Below, in pieces: positions 41,360 to 50,236 of a stretch of DNA of 64,000 nucleotides. The notes under the pieces are model-generated. The model saw nothing but the letters and a program-made list of their open reading frames with translations, searched no databases and was not told the DNA's origin. Both the position numbers and the translations under genes were made by a program. Origin of the DNA: Saccharopolyspora ipomoeae (GTDB lineage: Bacteria > Actinomycetota > Actinomycetes > Mycobacteriales > Pseudonocardiaceae); assembly GCF_029952525.1 (NCBI RefSeq), contig NZ_JASAOF010000022.1:40228-104227 (forward strand). Reading direction: 5' to 3'. How positions within the stretch are numbered: position 1 is the stretch's first letter; each line of letters opens with the position of its first letter.

Positions 41360-42955
41360 TCAGAACAGGTCCGGCACCTTCCAACCGTCGAGGTCGTACT
41401 CGTCGAGGAAGGTCTCGGCGAACCCCTTCATCTGGTCGACGCCGCCGCGGTTCTGCGCGGCGAACAGGAGCTCGGCCTTGACGTTCTCGTGGTTGCCCGA
41501 GTAGTTGCGCTCGTAGAGCTCGTGCCTGCCGCCGAACTCGGATCCGATGGCGTCCCACAACGCCTTCATCACCTTGACGCGGTCGACGGCGGTGACCCCG
41601 TTGGAACCGCGCACGTACTTGTCGAGGTACGGCCTGACGTCGGGGCTCTGGAAGTCGGCCGCGCCGGAAGGCAGGTAGATCAGGCCGGAGGCCACGTCCT
41701 GCTCGATGATCTCCTTGACCCGCGGATATCCGTGGATCATGAACATCCGGTAGGTCAGCCCGTACTCCAGCTTCGGGATGACGGCGTCACCGACCCACGG
41801 CTCGGGGTCGCGAGCCATCGACTCGGTGAGCGACCAGAACAGGTTCCGCCAGCCGATGACCTCACCGACCCGCGTCTGCACGCCGCGGAAACCTCCCGAG
41901 CCGGTCGCGTCGAGGGCCTTCATCAGCAAGCCGGCGATGAAGTCGAGCTTGACCGCCAGCCGGGTGCAGCCCTGGAACGTGAACCGCGGCAGGAAACCGG
42001 ACTGGGGGAAGAACGCGTTGATCCGGTCGACGTCGCCGTACATGAACACGTTCTCCCACGGAACCAGCACCTTGTCGAAGACGAAGATGGTGTCGTTCTC
42101 GTCCATCCGGCTCGACAGCGGGTAGTCGAACGGCGTGCCGTTCTGAGCCGCCTGCTCGGTGTAGGAGGGGCGGCAGATCAGCTTGACCCCGGGCGCGTCC
42201 ATGGGGACCGTGCAGATCAGCGCGAACTGCTTCTTGCGGATCGGCAACCCGTAGTGGGCGATGAAGTTGTAGTTGGTGATCGCCGAACCGGTCGCGACCA
42301 CCTTGGCCCCCGAGACGACCAGGCCGGCGTCGGTCTCCTCCTCCACCTTCATGTAGACGTCGCCCACCTCGTCCGGCGGCAGCTGGCGGTCCACGGGAGG
42401 GTTGATGATCGCGTGGTTCCAGTAGAGGACCTTCTCCTGGGACTCGCGGTACCAGCGCTCGGCGTTGGCCTCGAACGGCGCGTAGAGCTCCTTGTTGGCG
42501 TGCAGGGTGCCGAGGAAGCTCGCCTTGTAGTCGGGACTGCGGCCCATCCAGCCCCAGGTCAGGCGAGCCCATTGCGCGATCGCGTCGCGCTCCTTGATCA
42601 GGTCGGCCGAGGAGGTCGGGGTCTTGAAGAAGGGCATGGTCACGCCACCGTTGCCGGTGTCGGTCGGCACCGTGAGAGCGTCGACGTGCGGCCCGGTGTG
42701 CAGCGCGTCGTACAGCCGCGCGGTCATGCGGACCGGGTTGCGGAAGGCGGGATGCTCGGTGACGTCCTTGACCCGCTCGCCGTGGAGGTAGATCTCCCGG
42801 CCGTCGCGGAGGCTCTCGATGTACTCGTCCCCGGTCATCGGCCGGGAGGCGAAGTTCGCCTGCCTGTTGGCGGGAGCGTCCTGCGCCGGGTTGGACTCGG
42901 GCGCGCTCGCCGCGAACTCCGATTCCTCGGCAGCGGAGGTGCGGGTGTCAGCCAT
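41360..42955 (-). CDS. 4-hydroxyphenylacetate 3-hydroxylase-type oxygenase (HpaB-like)
   Basis: FADH2-using aromatic hydroxylase of 531 residues. The first ~35 residues are a Glu/Ala-rich tail. The family body then begins ([20 protein letters not shown]) and contains the substrate/flavin regions [20 protein letters not shown] and [19 protein letters not shown], then [11 protein letters not shown]. HpaB-type enzymes add an ortho hydroxyl to 4-hydroxyphenylacetate, tyrosine-derived phenols or chlorophenols. No ring-cleavage genes are nearby, so the substrate is open. The ATG has AAGGAG upstream. It follows the flavin reductase by 39 bp in a two-gene operon. Confidence 0.9.
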   Translation of the reverse strand: MADTRTSAAEESEFAASAPESNPAQDAPANRQANFASRPMTGDEYIESLRDGREIYLHGERVKDVTEHPAFRNPVRMTARLYDALHTGPHVDALTVPTDTGNGGVTMPFFKTPTSSADLIKERDAIAQWARLTWGWMGRSPDYKASFLGTLHANKELYAPFEANAERWYRESQEKVLYWNHAIINPPVDRQLPPDEVGDVYMKVEEETDAGLVVSGAKVVATGSAITNYNFIAHYGLPIRKKQFALICTVPMDAPGVKLICRPSYTEQAAQNGTPFDYPLSSRMDENDTIFVFDKVLVPWENVFMYGDVDRINAFFPQSGFLPRFTFQGCTRLAVKLDFIAGLLMKALDATGSGGFRGVQTRVGEVIGWRNLFWSLTESMARDPEPWVGDAVIPKLEYGLTYRMFMIHGYPRVKEIIEQDVASGLIYLPSGAADFQSPDVRPYLDKYVRGSNGVTAVDRVKVMKALWDAIGSEFGGRHELYERNYSGNHENVKAELLFAAQNRGGVDQMKGFAETFLDEYDLDGWKVPDLF

Positions 42956-42994
42956 CTGCTTCTCCTTTGATCTCGATGGTGGTGTGCGGGGACC

Positions 42995-43552
42995 TCAGCT
43001 GGACCGCGCGGGTGCTGGGTGGAACCGCGCCGTCGCGTCGAACCAGCCCGCGTGCGGGTCGTCCTGGCATCCGAGCCAGACGGTGTCGGACGTGCGCTGC
43101 CCGATGTGGTGGAAAGCGCTGTCGTGGAACAGCAGCGGAGCGCGCTCGGTCGCGCGGACGTCGACGCATTCGCCCAGGAAGAGCACGTGGTCACCCCCGT
43201 CGTCGGCCCGCCACGGGTCGCAGATGATCGACGCGGCGGTCCCCGCGAGCGAGGGTGCGCGCGCGCCGTCCAGCCACGGCAGCGGGTCCGGGCTCGGACG
43301 TCCCGCGAAGTGCATGGCGACGTCGACCTGGTCGGCTGCCAGCACGTTGACGGCGAACGACGCGCCCACGAGGTGACCGGCGGCCTTCGCCGTGCGCGTC
43401 AGCGCGACCTGCACGAGCGGCGGATCGAGCGAGATCGGGGTGAAGGCGGTGACCGTGGCGCCGTGGTAGTGCCCGTCCTGGGTCCGGCAGGTGATGACGG
43501 TGACTCCGGTCGCGAAGCGGCCGTAGGTCGATCGCAGGGTGCGCGGATCCAT
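42995..43552 (-). CDS. Flavin reductase (HpaC-like) partner of the oxygenase
   Basis: Flavin reductase domain protein of 185 residues that supplies reduced FAD/FMN to the oxygenase from NAD(P)H. Family motifs: YGRFATGVTVITC, GATVTAFTPISLDPPLVQVAL, SFAVNVLAADQVDVA and the histidine in DHVLFLGECVD. The ATG has AAGGAG about 6 nt upstream. It is the first gene of the operon and divergent from the AraC regulator, with 191 bp of shared upstream DNA. Confidence 0.92.
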   Translation of the reverse strand: MDPRTLRSTYGRFATGVTVITCRTQDGHYHGATVTAFTPISLDPPLVQVALTRTAKAAGHLVGASFAVNVLAADQVDVAMHFAGRPSPDPLPWLDGARAPSLAGTAASIICDPWRADDGGDHVLFLGECVDVRATERAPLLFHDSAFHHIGQRTSDTVWLGCQDDPHAGWFDATARFHPAPARSS

Positions 43553-43743
43553 GTTCTGCTCCTTCGCAGTGGCAAGACCTGCGGAAATGCGCGGTCAGGA
43601 ACTACGCGGTGACGCTAGGTCGAACCGATGTCCCGGGCGATCCGCGCTGCGAACGATCGATCCGGATTGCGAATCGGACAGCCTCGAACTGTTATGCGCG
43701 CCACTGCCGAGCACGTACCATCGGCGCATCACGAAGGAGTGGT

Positions 43744-44679
43744 ATGAGCACGACAGGCACGTTGACGGCCTCGCCCGAGGAGCTGGACGGCTTCTCCGCG
43801 TCGGTCGCGCGCGCCTATTTCCCCCACGATCTGGCGATCAGGGCACAGGCGGCAGGCCCTGCTGAGCTGCGGGCCGTGGACCTCGGCCCGATCCGGCTGG
43901 CACGCATCGGCTGGGGTTCGGAGGTCGCCGTCGAGTCCGACCACCCGGGCGCCTGGGCCGTGAACGTGCCGCGCAGCGGTGTCCTCGAAGCCCGCGTCAG
44001 CGGTCGGCACGTCCTCTCCCTGGACGGGCAAGCGACGGTCTGCCCGCCGGACCAGCCGACCCGGATGACCCGCTGGTCAGCGGACTGCTCGATAGTCGGG
44101 ATGCGCGTGGAGCGCGACTACCTCGCCGACGAGGTGTCCGCGCTCGTCGGCATGCACGTCGACCGGCTGCCCGCGCAGCTGGACCTGCGCACCGGTGGCG
44201 GCCGGACCTGGATGGCGCTGCTGACCTCCATCGGCGCGGAAGCGCTGGCCTCCCCTGAACTCGCGCACGACCCGCGGGTGAGCCGCCGGTTGGCGGGCAC
44301 GTTGTCAGCCGCGTTCGTCACGGCCTGCTTCCCGGAAGAGCCGGTGCACGGCGAGATCCGCCCGCGGATCGTGTCCAGAGTGGTCGCGGCGATGGAGGAG
44401 GACCCGGCCCGCGACTGGACCGCCTCGGACCTCGCCCGCGCAGCCGGCATCGGAATCCGCCGCCTCCAGCAGGGATTCCGGCACTACCTGGGTTCCACGC
44501 CGACGCAGGAGCTGACTGCGATCAGGCTGAGCCGAGTGCACGCGGACCTCCTCGGCGGGAACGCGGACTCCGTCACCGAAGCCGCCTACCGCTGGGGCTT
44601 CACCCACCTGGGCAGGTTCGCAGCGGCCTACAAGAACCGCTACGGAGTAACCCCTTCCCACACCCTGCGCTGCACGTAG
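43744..44679 (+). CDS. AraC-family regulator of the flavin monooxygenase operon
   Basis: Regulator of 311 residues. The N-terminal half has the AraC-binding-like beta-barrel (WAVNVPRSGVLEARVSGRHV), expected to sense an aromatic effector. The C-terminal ~100 residues hold two helix-turn-helix units (WTASDLARAAGIGIRRLQQGF and DSVTEAAYRWGFTHLGRFAA, ending YKNRYGVTPSHTLR). The ATG at 43744 has GGAGTGG just upstream; the open frame extends further but without support. Divergent placement suggests that it activates the oxygenase-reductase operon. Confidence 0.9.
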   Translation: MSTTGTLTASPEELDGFSASVARAYFPHDLAIRAQAAGPAELRAVDLGPIRLARIGWGSEVAVESDHPGAWAVNVPRSGVLEARVSGRHVLSLDGQATVCPPDQPTRMTRWSADCSIVGMRVERDYLADEVSALVGMHVDRLPAQLDLRTGGGRTWMALLTSIGAEALASPELAHDPRVSRRLAGTLSAAFVTACFPEEPVHGEIRPRIVSRVVAAMEEDPARDWTASDLARAAGIGIRRLQQGFRHYLGSTPTQELTAIRLSRVHADLLGGNADSVTEAAYRWGFTHLGRFAAAYKNRYGVTPSHTLRCT

Positions 44680-44771
44680 GCCCAGGACGCGCGCACCAGC
44701 AGCAGTGCCGCGTCGGGCCCCGCGTCTCACGGCGAGGAGCCGACGCCGGACGACCACCGCACCGCAGGGGG

Positions 44772-44794
44772 TTTGGGGGAGTCGCTCCCCCAAA
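44772..44794. terminator. Terminator after the AraC gene
   Basis: Perfect 10-bp stem TTTGGGGGAG / CTCCCCCAAA with a TCG loop, about 90 bp after the AraC stop. A second hairpin (ACCGCC/GGCGGT, about 44820-44844) sits close to the 3' end of tRNA-Ala and probably terminates it. Confidence 0.7.
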
Positions 44795-44857
44795 ATCATG
44801 ACGGAGCGAGAAAAGCGAAACCGCCCTGCGGTAAGCAAGGCGGTCCCGATCGTGAAG

Positions 44858-44930
44858 TGGAGCTGAGGGGAATCGAACCCCTGACCTTCTCGATGCGAAC
44901 GAGACGCGCTACCAACTGCGCTACAGCCCC
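44858..44930 (-). tRNA. tRNA-Ala (anticodon CGC)
   Basis: Reads leftward as GGGGCTGTAGCGCAGTTGG onward. Acceptor arms are GGGGCTG and CAGCTCC with one G-U pair. The anticodon stem TCTCG/CGAGA encloses TTCGCAT (anticodon CGC, reading GCG), and the T-arm contains GGTTCGATTCC. Discriminator A; CCA is not encoded. It marks the border between the accessory block and the conserved divisome genes. Confidence 0.95.
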
Positions 44931-45021
44931 TCGCCGGTGAGTCAGACCCTCCGGCTTTGTTGTGAGGAGAGCTTAGCAAGCCCCGGTCCGGAGCTGTGCA
45001 GCACCCCCCTCGCCGCGGATG

Positions 45022-45933
45022 TCACTCCCCGGCCGCCCTGCGGTAGGGCTCCCAGGTGCGCTCGTCGAGCTCGTCGAAGACGGGGTCCTCGTCGTCGATC
45101 TCGACGCGGACGCCGGGGACGACGGGGCGGATGTCGGCGGCGCGGTCCTGGGCGGAGACGGGTTCGGGCCTGCGCTCGGCCTCGACCTCCTCCTCGTAGT
45201 CCTCGACGAACTCGCCGAGCTCGTCGAACTCCGGGTCGCCCGCGTAGTCGTCGTAGTCGTCCCGGTAGTCGCCGTCCCGGTAATCGCCGTCCCGGCAGTC
45301 GCCATCGCGGTAGTCGTCGCGCTCGTCCAGCTCGGCCTCGTCCAGCTCGGGTTCGTCGAGCTCGCGCTCGCCGTTGATGCGAGCCAGCCGACGGGCGCGG
45401 ATGTCCTCCTCGATGCGGACTTGGCGGCGCAGGTAGGTGAGGTAACCGACCAGCGACAGGTCGACGAGTACGTGCCCCCACCACAGGACCGGCCACAGCA
45501 GGGCCGCCAGCAGCGCGGTGGTGACCGCGAGCAGCAGCATGGTGAGCACGATGCGTTGCCTGCGCGCGTACTTGGCGCGGGCAACCAGGGCCGCGGCCTC
45601 GGGGTCGTACCCACCGCGGCCCGGGCGGTAGCGACGACCGGCCCGGACGTCCTCGCTGTTGACGGGACGCCAGTCCTCGTCGTGCTCCTCGACGGTCTCG
45701 TCCACGTCCTGCTCGTCGACGTCCAGCCCGGGTTCAGGCATCCCGACCTCCACCCTGTCGGTTGTCGCGGCTTCCGATCTCGCCGGTCGCCGATCGCTGC
45801 CGCGCCGCACGACTCGGGCCGCGAGCGCGGAATCGGTGGTCTTGGACACTTCTTGCCGACGGCGGGCGAACATGGGCACCAGGACGACCAGCCAGGCCGC
45901 CGCCAGTGCAGCGAAGATCAATGAGCTCGGCAT
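45022..45933 (-). CDS. glpR: Membrane receptor GlpR / SepX-like divisome protein
   Basis: Protein of 303 residues. An N-terminal membrane helix (SSLIFAALAAAWLVVLVPMF) is followed by a cytoplasmic linker, then two close hydrophobic helices (IVLTMLLLAVTTALLAALLW and VLVDLSLVGYLTYL) and a long acidic C-terminus. In Corynebacterium, GlpR is the membrane receptor for the gephyrin-like protein Glp that binds FtsZ, and the Streptomyces counterpart is SepX. Assignment rests on topology and on the conserved neighbour set GlpR-GNAT-Glp-GalU. Near 45240-45330 it has a tandem acidic run (DGDYRDGDYRDDYDDY) coded by DNA repeats. ATG with GGGGAGGTG upstream. Confidence 0.82.
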   Translation of the reverse strand: MPSSLIFAALAAAWLVVLVPMFARRRQEVSKTTDSALAARVVRRGSDRRPARSEAATTDRVEVGMPEPGLDVDEQDVDETVEEHDEDWRPVNSEDVRAGRRYRPGRGGYDPEAAALVARAKYARRQRIVLTMLLLAVTTALLAALLWPVLWWGHVLVDLSLVGYLTYLRRQVRIEEDIRARRLARINGERELDEPELDEAELDERDDYRDGDCRDGDYRDGDYRDDYDDYAGDPEFDELGEFVEDYEEEVEAERRPEPVSAQDRAADIRPVVPGVRVEIDDEDPVFDELDERTWEPYRRAAGE

Positions 45934-46297
45934 CGTCGCCACCTCCCCCTGGCCACCGGCAGTGCACAGATCTGCGATCGCCACGCTAGTCACATCGGTC
46001 ACTCCTGTCTCGCAGCCACGCCGCGCAACAGTTGTGCCTCGGACTACAGAACCGCACGAACAGAGCAGTCGCGAGCAACATCGACACCGGCGTGTCGGGT
46101 TCCGCGCCGCCGAATGCCCTCGATCAGGCGACCGTTCGGAGCAATCCGCGCTGCGCTGCCGCAGGTCGGGGCCCGCGGTGTGCGATCGATCTCAGCCGTT
46201 GGGACCTGTTGAGGCATGCGGCGGAGCCGCATCCTCGTTCACCACCGATCAGGTTCTGCCACCCGCACCGCTGAGCAAGGTGATCGGCAAACAGCTC
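45934..46297. other. Gap between the GNAT gene and glpR
   Basis: 364 bp holding the glpR promoter and leader. A diverged copy of the dispersed GGTTCCGCTACCCGCACCGC repeat lies at 46251-46271, next to TGCGGCGGAGCCG, which resembles the start of the 51-bp repeat at 5350-5400. No gene is supported here. Confidence 0.5.
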
Positions 46298-46963
46298 CTA
46301 GAAGCGGCTGGCGCCGCCGGAGCGGACGAGCCGGGTGACCGCGCCGTCCGGGACCTCCTCGGTCGTCAGCGCGTAGACGTAGTGGTCCCGCCACGAGCCC
46401 GCGACGTCGAGGTAGCGCTGGAAGAGCCCTTCGCGGCGGAAGCCCGACTTCTCCAGGACGCGGATGCTGCGCTCGTTCTCCGGCCGGACGGTGGCCTCCA
46501 GCCGGTGCAGACCGACCGGGCCGAAGCAGTGGTCGACGGCCAGCGCCACCGCGGCGGGCGCCACTCCCCCGCCCGCGAGCCTGCTCGCCACCCAGTAACC
46601 GATCCACGCCGAGCGCAGCGCGCCGCGCACCACGTTGCCGACGGTCAGCTGACCGGCGAACTCGCCGTCCACGATGACCGCGAACGGCAGCGCCTGACCC
46701 CGGCGGGCCATCCCGCGCAGCGCCGCCCACTGGGCGGGCCAGGCGGCGGGGGCGTTGCGCTCCCGCCAGCCACCGAGCGCCGTCGGCTCCCACTTCTGCA
46801 GGTAGTCGCGGTCCTGCAGCCGGGTCCGGCTCCAGATCCCGCCGTCGCGCAGCCGGGGCGGGCGCAGCGCCACCGCACCGCGCGCGGTGCGCAGCGGGCC
46901 GAGCCGCGCCGGCCAGCCCGGGTGGCGGCCGATCGGGAACCCATCAGCGTCGGTGGGCTGCAT
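46298..46963 (-). CDS. GNAT-family N-acetyltransferase (RimJ-like)
   Basis: Acetyl-CoA-dependent acetyltransferase of 221 residues. It has the GNAT acetyl-CoA segment GLHRLEATVRPENERSIRVLE followed by KSGFRREGLFQRYL, as in RimJ/RimL and SpeG types. The position matches M. tuberculosis Rv0995, annotated RimJ. The target protein is unknown. It starts six bases after the glp gene, so it is in the same operon as the division proteins. Confidence 0.9.
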   Translation of the reverse strand: MQPTDADGFPIGRHPGWPARLGPLRTARGAVALRPPRLRDGGIWSRTRLQDRDYLQKWEPTALGGWRERNAPAAWPAQWAALRGMARRGQALPFAVIVDGEFAGQLTVGNVVRGALRSAWIGYWVASRLAGGGVAPAAVALAVDHCFGPVGLHRLEATVRPENERSIRVLEKSGFRREGLFQRYLDVAGSWRDHYVYALTTEEVPDGAVTRLVRSGGASRF

Positions 46964-46969
46964 CCGGGC

Positions 46970-48193
46970 TCACGAACGCTGCGAGAGGAACCGCACCTGC
47001 ACGTCCTCGCCCGCCGCGACCTCCGTGATGTCCTCGTCCACGACGATCAGGCAGTTCGCCTCGGCCAGCGAGGCCAGCAGGTGCGAACCGGAGGTGCCCA
47101 GCGGTTGCACCAGGTAGGAGCCGTTCTTGGGGTCGCGCAGCAGCTGGCCGCGCAGGAATCCGCGACGGGCCTTGGTCGCGGTGATCGGCGAGAGCAGCTC
47201 GGCGGAGACGCTGCGGCGGTGCGGGTTCTCCTTGCCGAGCGCGGAGCGGATCAGCGGCCGGACCAGGACCTCGAAGACCACCAGCGCGCTGACCGGGTTG
47301 CCGGGCAGCACGAACGTCGGGATCTCGTCGGGGCCGAGCCGCCCGAAGCTCTGCACCGAGCCGGGCTGCATCGCGACCCGGTCGTCGTCGAGCGAGCCGA
47401 GGTCGGCCAGCGCGGAGCGCACGTCGCCACCGGCGGCGCCGCCGACGCCACCGGCGATGACCACGATCTCGGACAGCAGCAGCCGCCCCTCGACGACCTC
47501 GCGCAACCGGCGCGGGTCGTTGCTGGCGATGCCGACGCGGGTGACCTCGGCGCCGGCGTCGCGGGCGGCCGCGGACAGCGCGTAGGAGTTGACGTCGTAG
47601 ACCTGGCCCTGGCCGGGCGTGCGGTCGACGTCGACGAGCTCGTCGCCCAGCGAGATGATCGAGACGCGCGGACGCGGGTGGACCAGCACCTTGTCGCGGC
47701 CGACGGCGGCCAGCAGTCCGACCTGGGCCGAGCCGATGGGCGCGCCGCGGCGGACGGCGACGTCGCCGGTCTGCACGTCCTCGCCGGTCCGGCGGACGAA
47801 CGCGGCGGACGGGACCGGCTGCTCGACGGTGATCTTGGCCGGGTGCTCGTCGGTGTAGCCCAGCGGCACCACGGCGTCGGCCAGGGTGGGCAGCGGGGCA
47901 CCCGTGGCGACCCGCACCGCCTGACCGGGCTGGAGCCTGCGCGGCTGCCGCGAACCGGCCGGGATCTCCCCGACCACCGGCAGCACCACGGACTCCTCGG
48001 CTGCCGACTGCACGTCGACGCTGCGCACCGCGTAGCCGTCGACCGCGGCCTGGTCGAATCCGGGCAGCGCCCGTTCGGCCACGACCTCCTCGGCGCACAG
48101 CAGTCCCTGCGCCTCGGAGATCGCCACCCGAACAGGGGCGGGCCGGACGGCGGCCGTGAGCACGCGCGCCAGCTGCTCGTCCACTGACCTCAT
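46970..48193 (-). CDS. glp: Gephyrin-like molybdotransferase Glp (MoeA family)
   Basis: MoeA-family protein of 407 residues. Visible parts are the N-terminal LPGFDQAAVDGYAVRS, the GEIPAG turn, VRVATGAPLPTLADAVVP, the MPT-binding core with VVIAGGVGGAAGGDVR, and LPGNPVSALVVFEVL. The family inserts molybdenum into molybdopterin, but next to GlpR this paralogue is more likely the Glp that binds FtsZ in corynebacteria. The usual MoeA motif GGxSxGxxD reads GGVGGAAGGD here, so catalysis may be altered. ATG at 48193 with GAGG upstream; a GTG at 48220 is possible. Confidence 0.85.
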   Translation of the reverse strand: MRSVDEQLARVLTAAVRPAPVRVAISEAQGLLCAEEVVAERALPGFDQAAVDGYAVRSVDVQSAAEESVVLPVVGEIPAGSRQPRRLQPGQAVRVATGAPLPTLADAVVPLGYTDEHPAKITVEQPVPSAAFVRRTGEDVQTGDVAVRRGAPIGSAQVGLLAAVGRDKVLVHPRPRVSIISLGDELVDVDRTPGQGQVYDVNSYALSAAARDAGAEVTRVGIASNDPRRLREVVEGRLLLSEIVVIAGGVGGAAGGDVRSALADLGSLDDDRVAMQPGSVQSFGRLGPDEIPTFVLPGNPVSALVVFEVLVRPLIRSALGKENPHRRSVSAELLSPITATKARRGFLRGQLLRDPKNGSYLVQPLGTSGSHLLASLAEANCLIVVDEDITEVAAGEDVQVRFLSQRS

Positions 48194-48253
48194 GGCTGTC
48201 GCCTCTTCCCCGCTCCTCACCGGCGCCGGGGTGGGCCTACCCGGCGTTCGGCA

Positions 48254-49156
48254 TCAGCTTCTGTCGATCCGCTCGGCGAGCCAGTCCCGCAGGTCCGGCC
48301 CGTACTCGGGATCCGCTAGCGCGAAGTCCACCGCAGCTTTCAGGAAACCGCCAGGATTTCCCAAGTCGTGTCGCCCACCGTGATGGACCACGACGTGAAC
48401 CGGGTGTCCCTCCGAGATCAGCAACGCTACGGCATCGGTGAGCTGAAGTTCGCCACCGGCGCCGGGCTCGATGCGGCGCAGCGCGTCGAAGATGGCCCGG
48501 TCCAGCAGGTATCGGCCCGCCGCGGCCAGCGTCGACGGCGCGTCGCCCGGGGCGGGCTTCTCGACCATCCCGTTGACGATCTTGACGTCGTCGGCGTCGG
48601 TGTCGGCGACGTCGAAGACGCCGTAGGCGGAGATGTGCTCGCGGGGCACGTCGAAGGCGCACAGCACGCTGCCGCCGTAGCGGGCGCGGACCTCGGCCAT
48701 CCGCTTCAGCACCCCGGTCGGCAGCACGAGGTCGTCGGGCAGCAGGACGGCGACCGCGTCATCGTCGTCGCCGAGGGAGTCCTCGGCGCATCCCACCGCG
48801 TGGCCCAGCCCGAGCGCCTTCTCCTGGAGCGCGGTCTCGGCCTCGATGAGCTCCGACGCCCGGTGCACCTTGGCCAGCAGGCCGTCCTTGCCCCGGGCCT
48901 TGAGGGTCTGCTCCAGCTCGGGGTTCGGCTGGAAGTAGTCGGCGACGGCGCCCTTGTCCGGCGAGGTGACGATGATCAGGCGTTGCGCACCGGCCTCGGC
49001 CGCCTCGGACGCCACCAGCTCGATCCCGGGCGTGTCCACGACCGGGAGCAACTCCTTGGGCACGGCTTTGGTGGTGGGCAGGAACCTGGTTCCCAGGCCT
49101 GCCGCCGGCACGATGGCGGTCCGGAACGCGGTCGGCGTGCTCGTCGGGCTGCTCAT
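48254..49156 (-). CDS. galU: UTP-glucose-1-phosphate uridylyltransferase
   Basis: GalU of 300 residues makes UDP-glucose for glycans and trehalose. Motifs are IVPAAGLGTRFLPTTKAVPKE at the N-terminus, GLGHAVGCAEDSLGDDD, LLPDDLV, and VEKPAPGDAPS. The start is ATG at 49156. It is the first gene of the leftward galU-glp-GNAT-glpR series and is divergent from the 5-FCL gene, the same order as M. tuberculosis Rv0993-Rv0996. Confidence 0.95.
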   Translation of the reverse strand: MSSPTSTPTAFRTAIVPAAGLGTRFLPTTKAVPKELLPVVDTPGIELVASEAAEAGAQRLIIVTSPDKGAVADYFQPNPELEQTLKARGKDGLLAKVHRASELIEAETALQEKALGLGHAVGCAEDSLGDDDDAVAVLLPDDLVLPTGVLKRMAEVRARYGGSVLCAFDVPREHISAYGVFDVADTDADDVKIVNGMVEKPAPGDAPSTLAAAGRYLLDRAIFDALRRIEPGAGGELQLTDAVALLISEGHPVHVVVHHGGRHDLGNPGGFLKAAVDFALADPEYGPDLRDWLAERIDRS

Positions 49157-49193
49157 GACGCCGCAGCTTATCGGTCGAACCTAGAGTGAACCC

Positions 49194-49787
49194 GTGAGCT
49201 CACTGGATGAATTCTGTACGTCGAAAGCGGACTGGCGGAGCCGACTGTTGCGCCAGCGCGACGAACTGGACGAACCAACCCGGCAGGCCGACGACCGCGC
49301 GCTGCTGACGAGCCTGCTCGGCTGGTTGCGGCAGCGGGACCTGAACGTGGTGGCCGCGTACGTGCCGGTCGGGCCGGAGCCGGGCGCCGATCTGCCCGCG
49401 CTGCTGCGCGAGGCCGGGCTGCGGGTGCTGCTGCCGATCGTGCGCCGGAAGCAGCCGCTGGACTGGGCCGAGTACACCGGTCCGGACTCGCTGGAACCGG
49501 CGACGTTCGGACTGCTGGAGCCCGCGGGCGAGCGGCTGGGCCCCGACGCGATCTCCCGCGCCGAGGTGGTCCTCGTCCCGGCTCTGGGCATCGATCACCG
49601 GGGGGTCCGGCTGGGGCGTGGGGCCGGTCACTACGACCGGTCGCTGCCGCTGCGCGATTCGGCGGCCGAGCTGCTGGGCGTCGTGCGGGATTCCGAGTTC
49701 GTGCCCGCGCTGCCCGGTGAGGACCACGACGTGCGGATGACCAGCGTCGTCACGCCCTCGCGCGGGGTCGTGCGGCTTCCGGTGTGA
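49194..49787 (+). CDS. 5-formyltetrahydrofolate cyclo-ligase
   Basis: Enzyme of 197 residues that converts 5-formyl-THF to 5,10-methenyl-THF with ATP. Typical features: KADWRSRLLRQRDEL at the N-terminus, VAAYVPVGPEPG, and the ATP/folate motif VLVPALGIDHRGVRLGRGAGHYDR near residue 130. The GTG start lies 7 nt after TAGAGT with no ribosome site, consistent with a leaderless message. Divergent from galU by 37 bp. Confidence 0.93.
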   Translation: MSSLDEFCTSKADWRSRLLRQRDELDEPTRQADDRALLTSLLGWLRQRDLNVVAAYVPVGPEPGADLPALLREAGLRVLLPIVRRKQPLDWAEYTGPDSLEPATFGLLEPAGERLGPDAISRAEVVLVPALGIDHRGVRLGRGAGHYDRSLPLRDSAAELLGVVRDSEFVPALPGEDHDVRMTSVVTPSRGVVRLPV

Positions 49788-49884
49788 CGTAGCGCTGTTT
49801 GCACTGGACACCCCTGATCTAGCATTATCGGGTTAGCACTCCCGTAGTTTGAGTGCCAAGCCCAGATTTCGGAGGTTCGCGGCC

Positions 49885-50190
49885 GTGCCCACATATCAGT
49901 ACGCCTGCACCGAATGTGACCATCGATTCGAGCAGGTGCAGTCGTTCAGCGAGGACTCCCTCACCGAGTGCCCGCAGTGCCGCGGCCGCCTCCGGAAGCT
50001 GTTCAACGCCGTGGGCATCGTGTTCAAGGGCAGCGGCTTCTACCGCACCGACAACCGGTCCTCGTCCTCCGCGTCGAGCACGACCGGCTCGAGCTCCTCC
50101 TCGGACTCGTCGTCCTCGACGAGCTCGTCGACGAGTTCCAGCTCCTCCTCATCGGGGTCGTCGAGCAGCACCACCGCCGCGGCTTCCTGA
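49885..50190 (+). CDS. FmdB-type zinc ribbon protein with serine-rich tail
   Basis: Small protein of 101 residues. The first ~55 form the FmdB/Rv0990-type zinc ribbon: PTYQYACTECDHRFEQVQ and CPQCRGRLRKLFNAVGIVFKGSGFY, with four cysteines for one zinc. The remaining ~45 residues are nearly all serine with some threonine and glycine, a low-complexity tail of unknown use. The GTG at 49885 has GGAGG about 9 nt upstream. Family function is poorly known; an early member is linked to formamidase/amide regulation. Confidence 0.9.
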   Translation: MPTYQYACTECDHRFEQVQSFSEDSLTECPQCRGRLRKLFNAVGIVFKGSGFYRTDNRSSSSASSTTGSSSSSDSSSSTSSSTSSSSSSSGSSSSTTAAAS

Positions 50191-50204
50191 TTCCGCACTT
50201 CCCG

Positions 50205-50236
50205 GCCGCCGGTCACCTTTCGAGGTGACCGGCGGC
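50205..50236 (+). terminator. Terminator after fmdB-like gene
   Basis: Perfect 14-bp stem GCCGCCGGTCACCT with its complement, UUCG-type loop, followed by TTTG. It is 15 bp past the stop. Confidence 0.88.

Noticed and set aside
31122..44930. Integrated mobile island at tRNA-Ala
   Set aside because: No integrase, transposase or direct repeat of the tRNA end was seen, so only a lineage-specific block is claimed.
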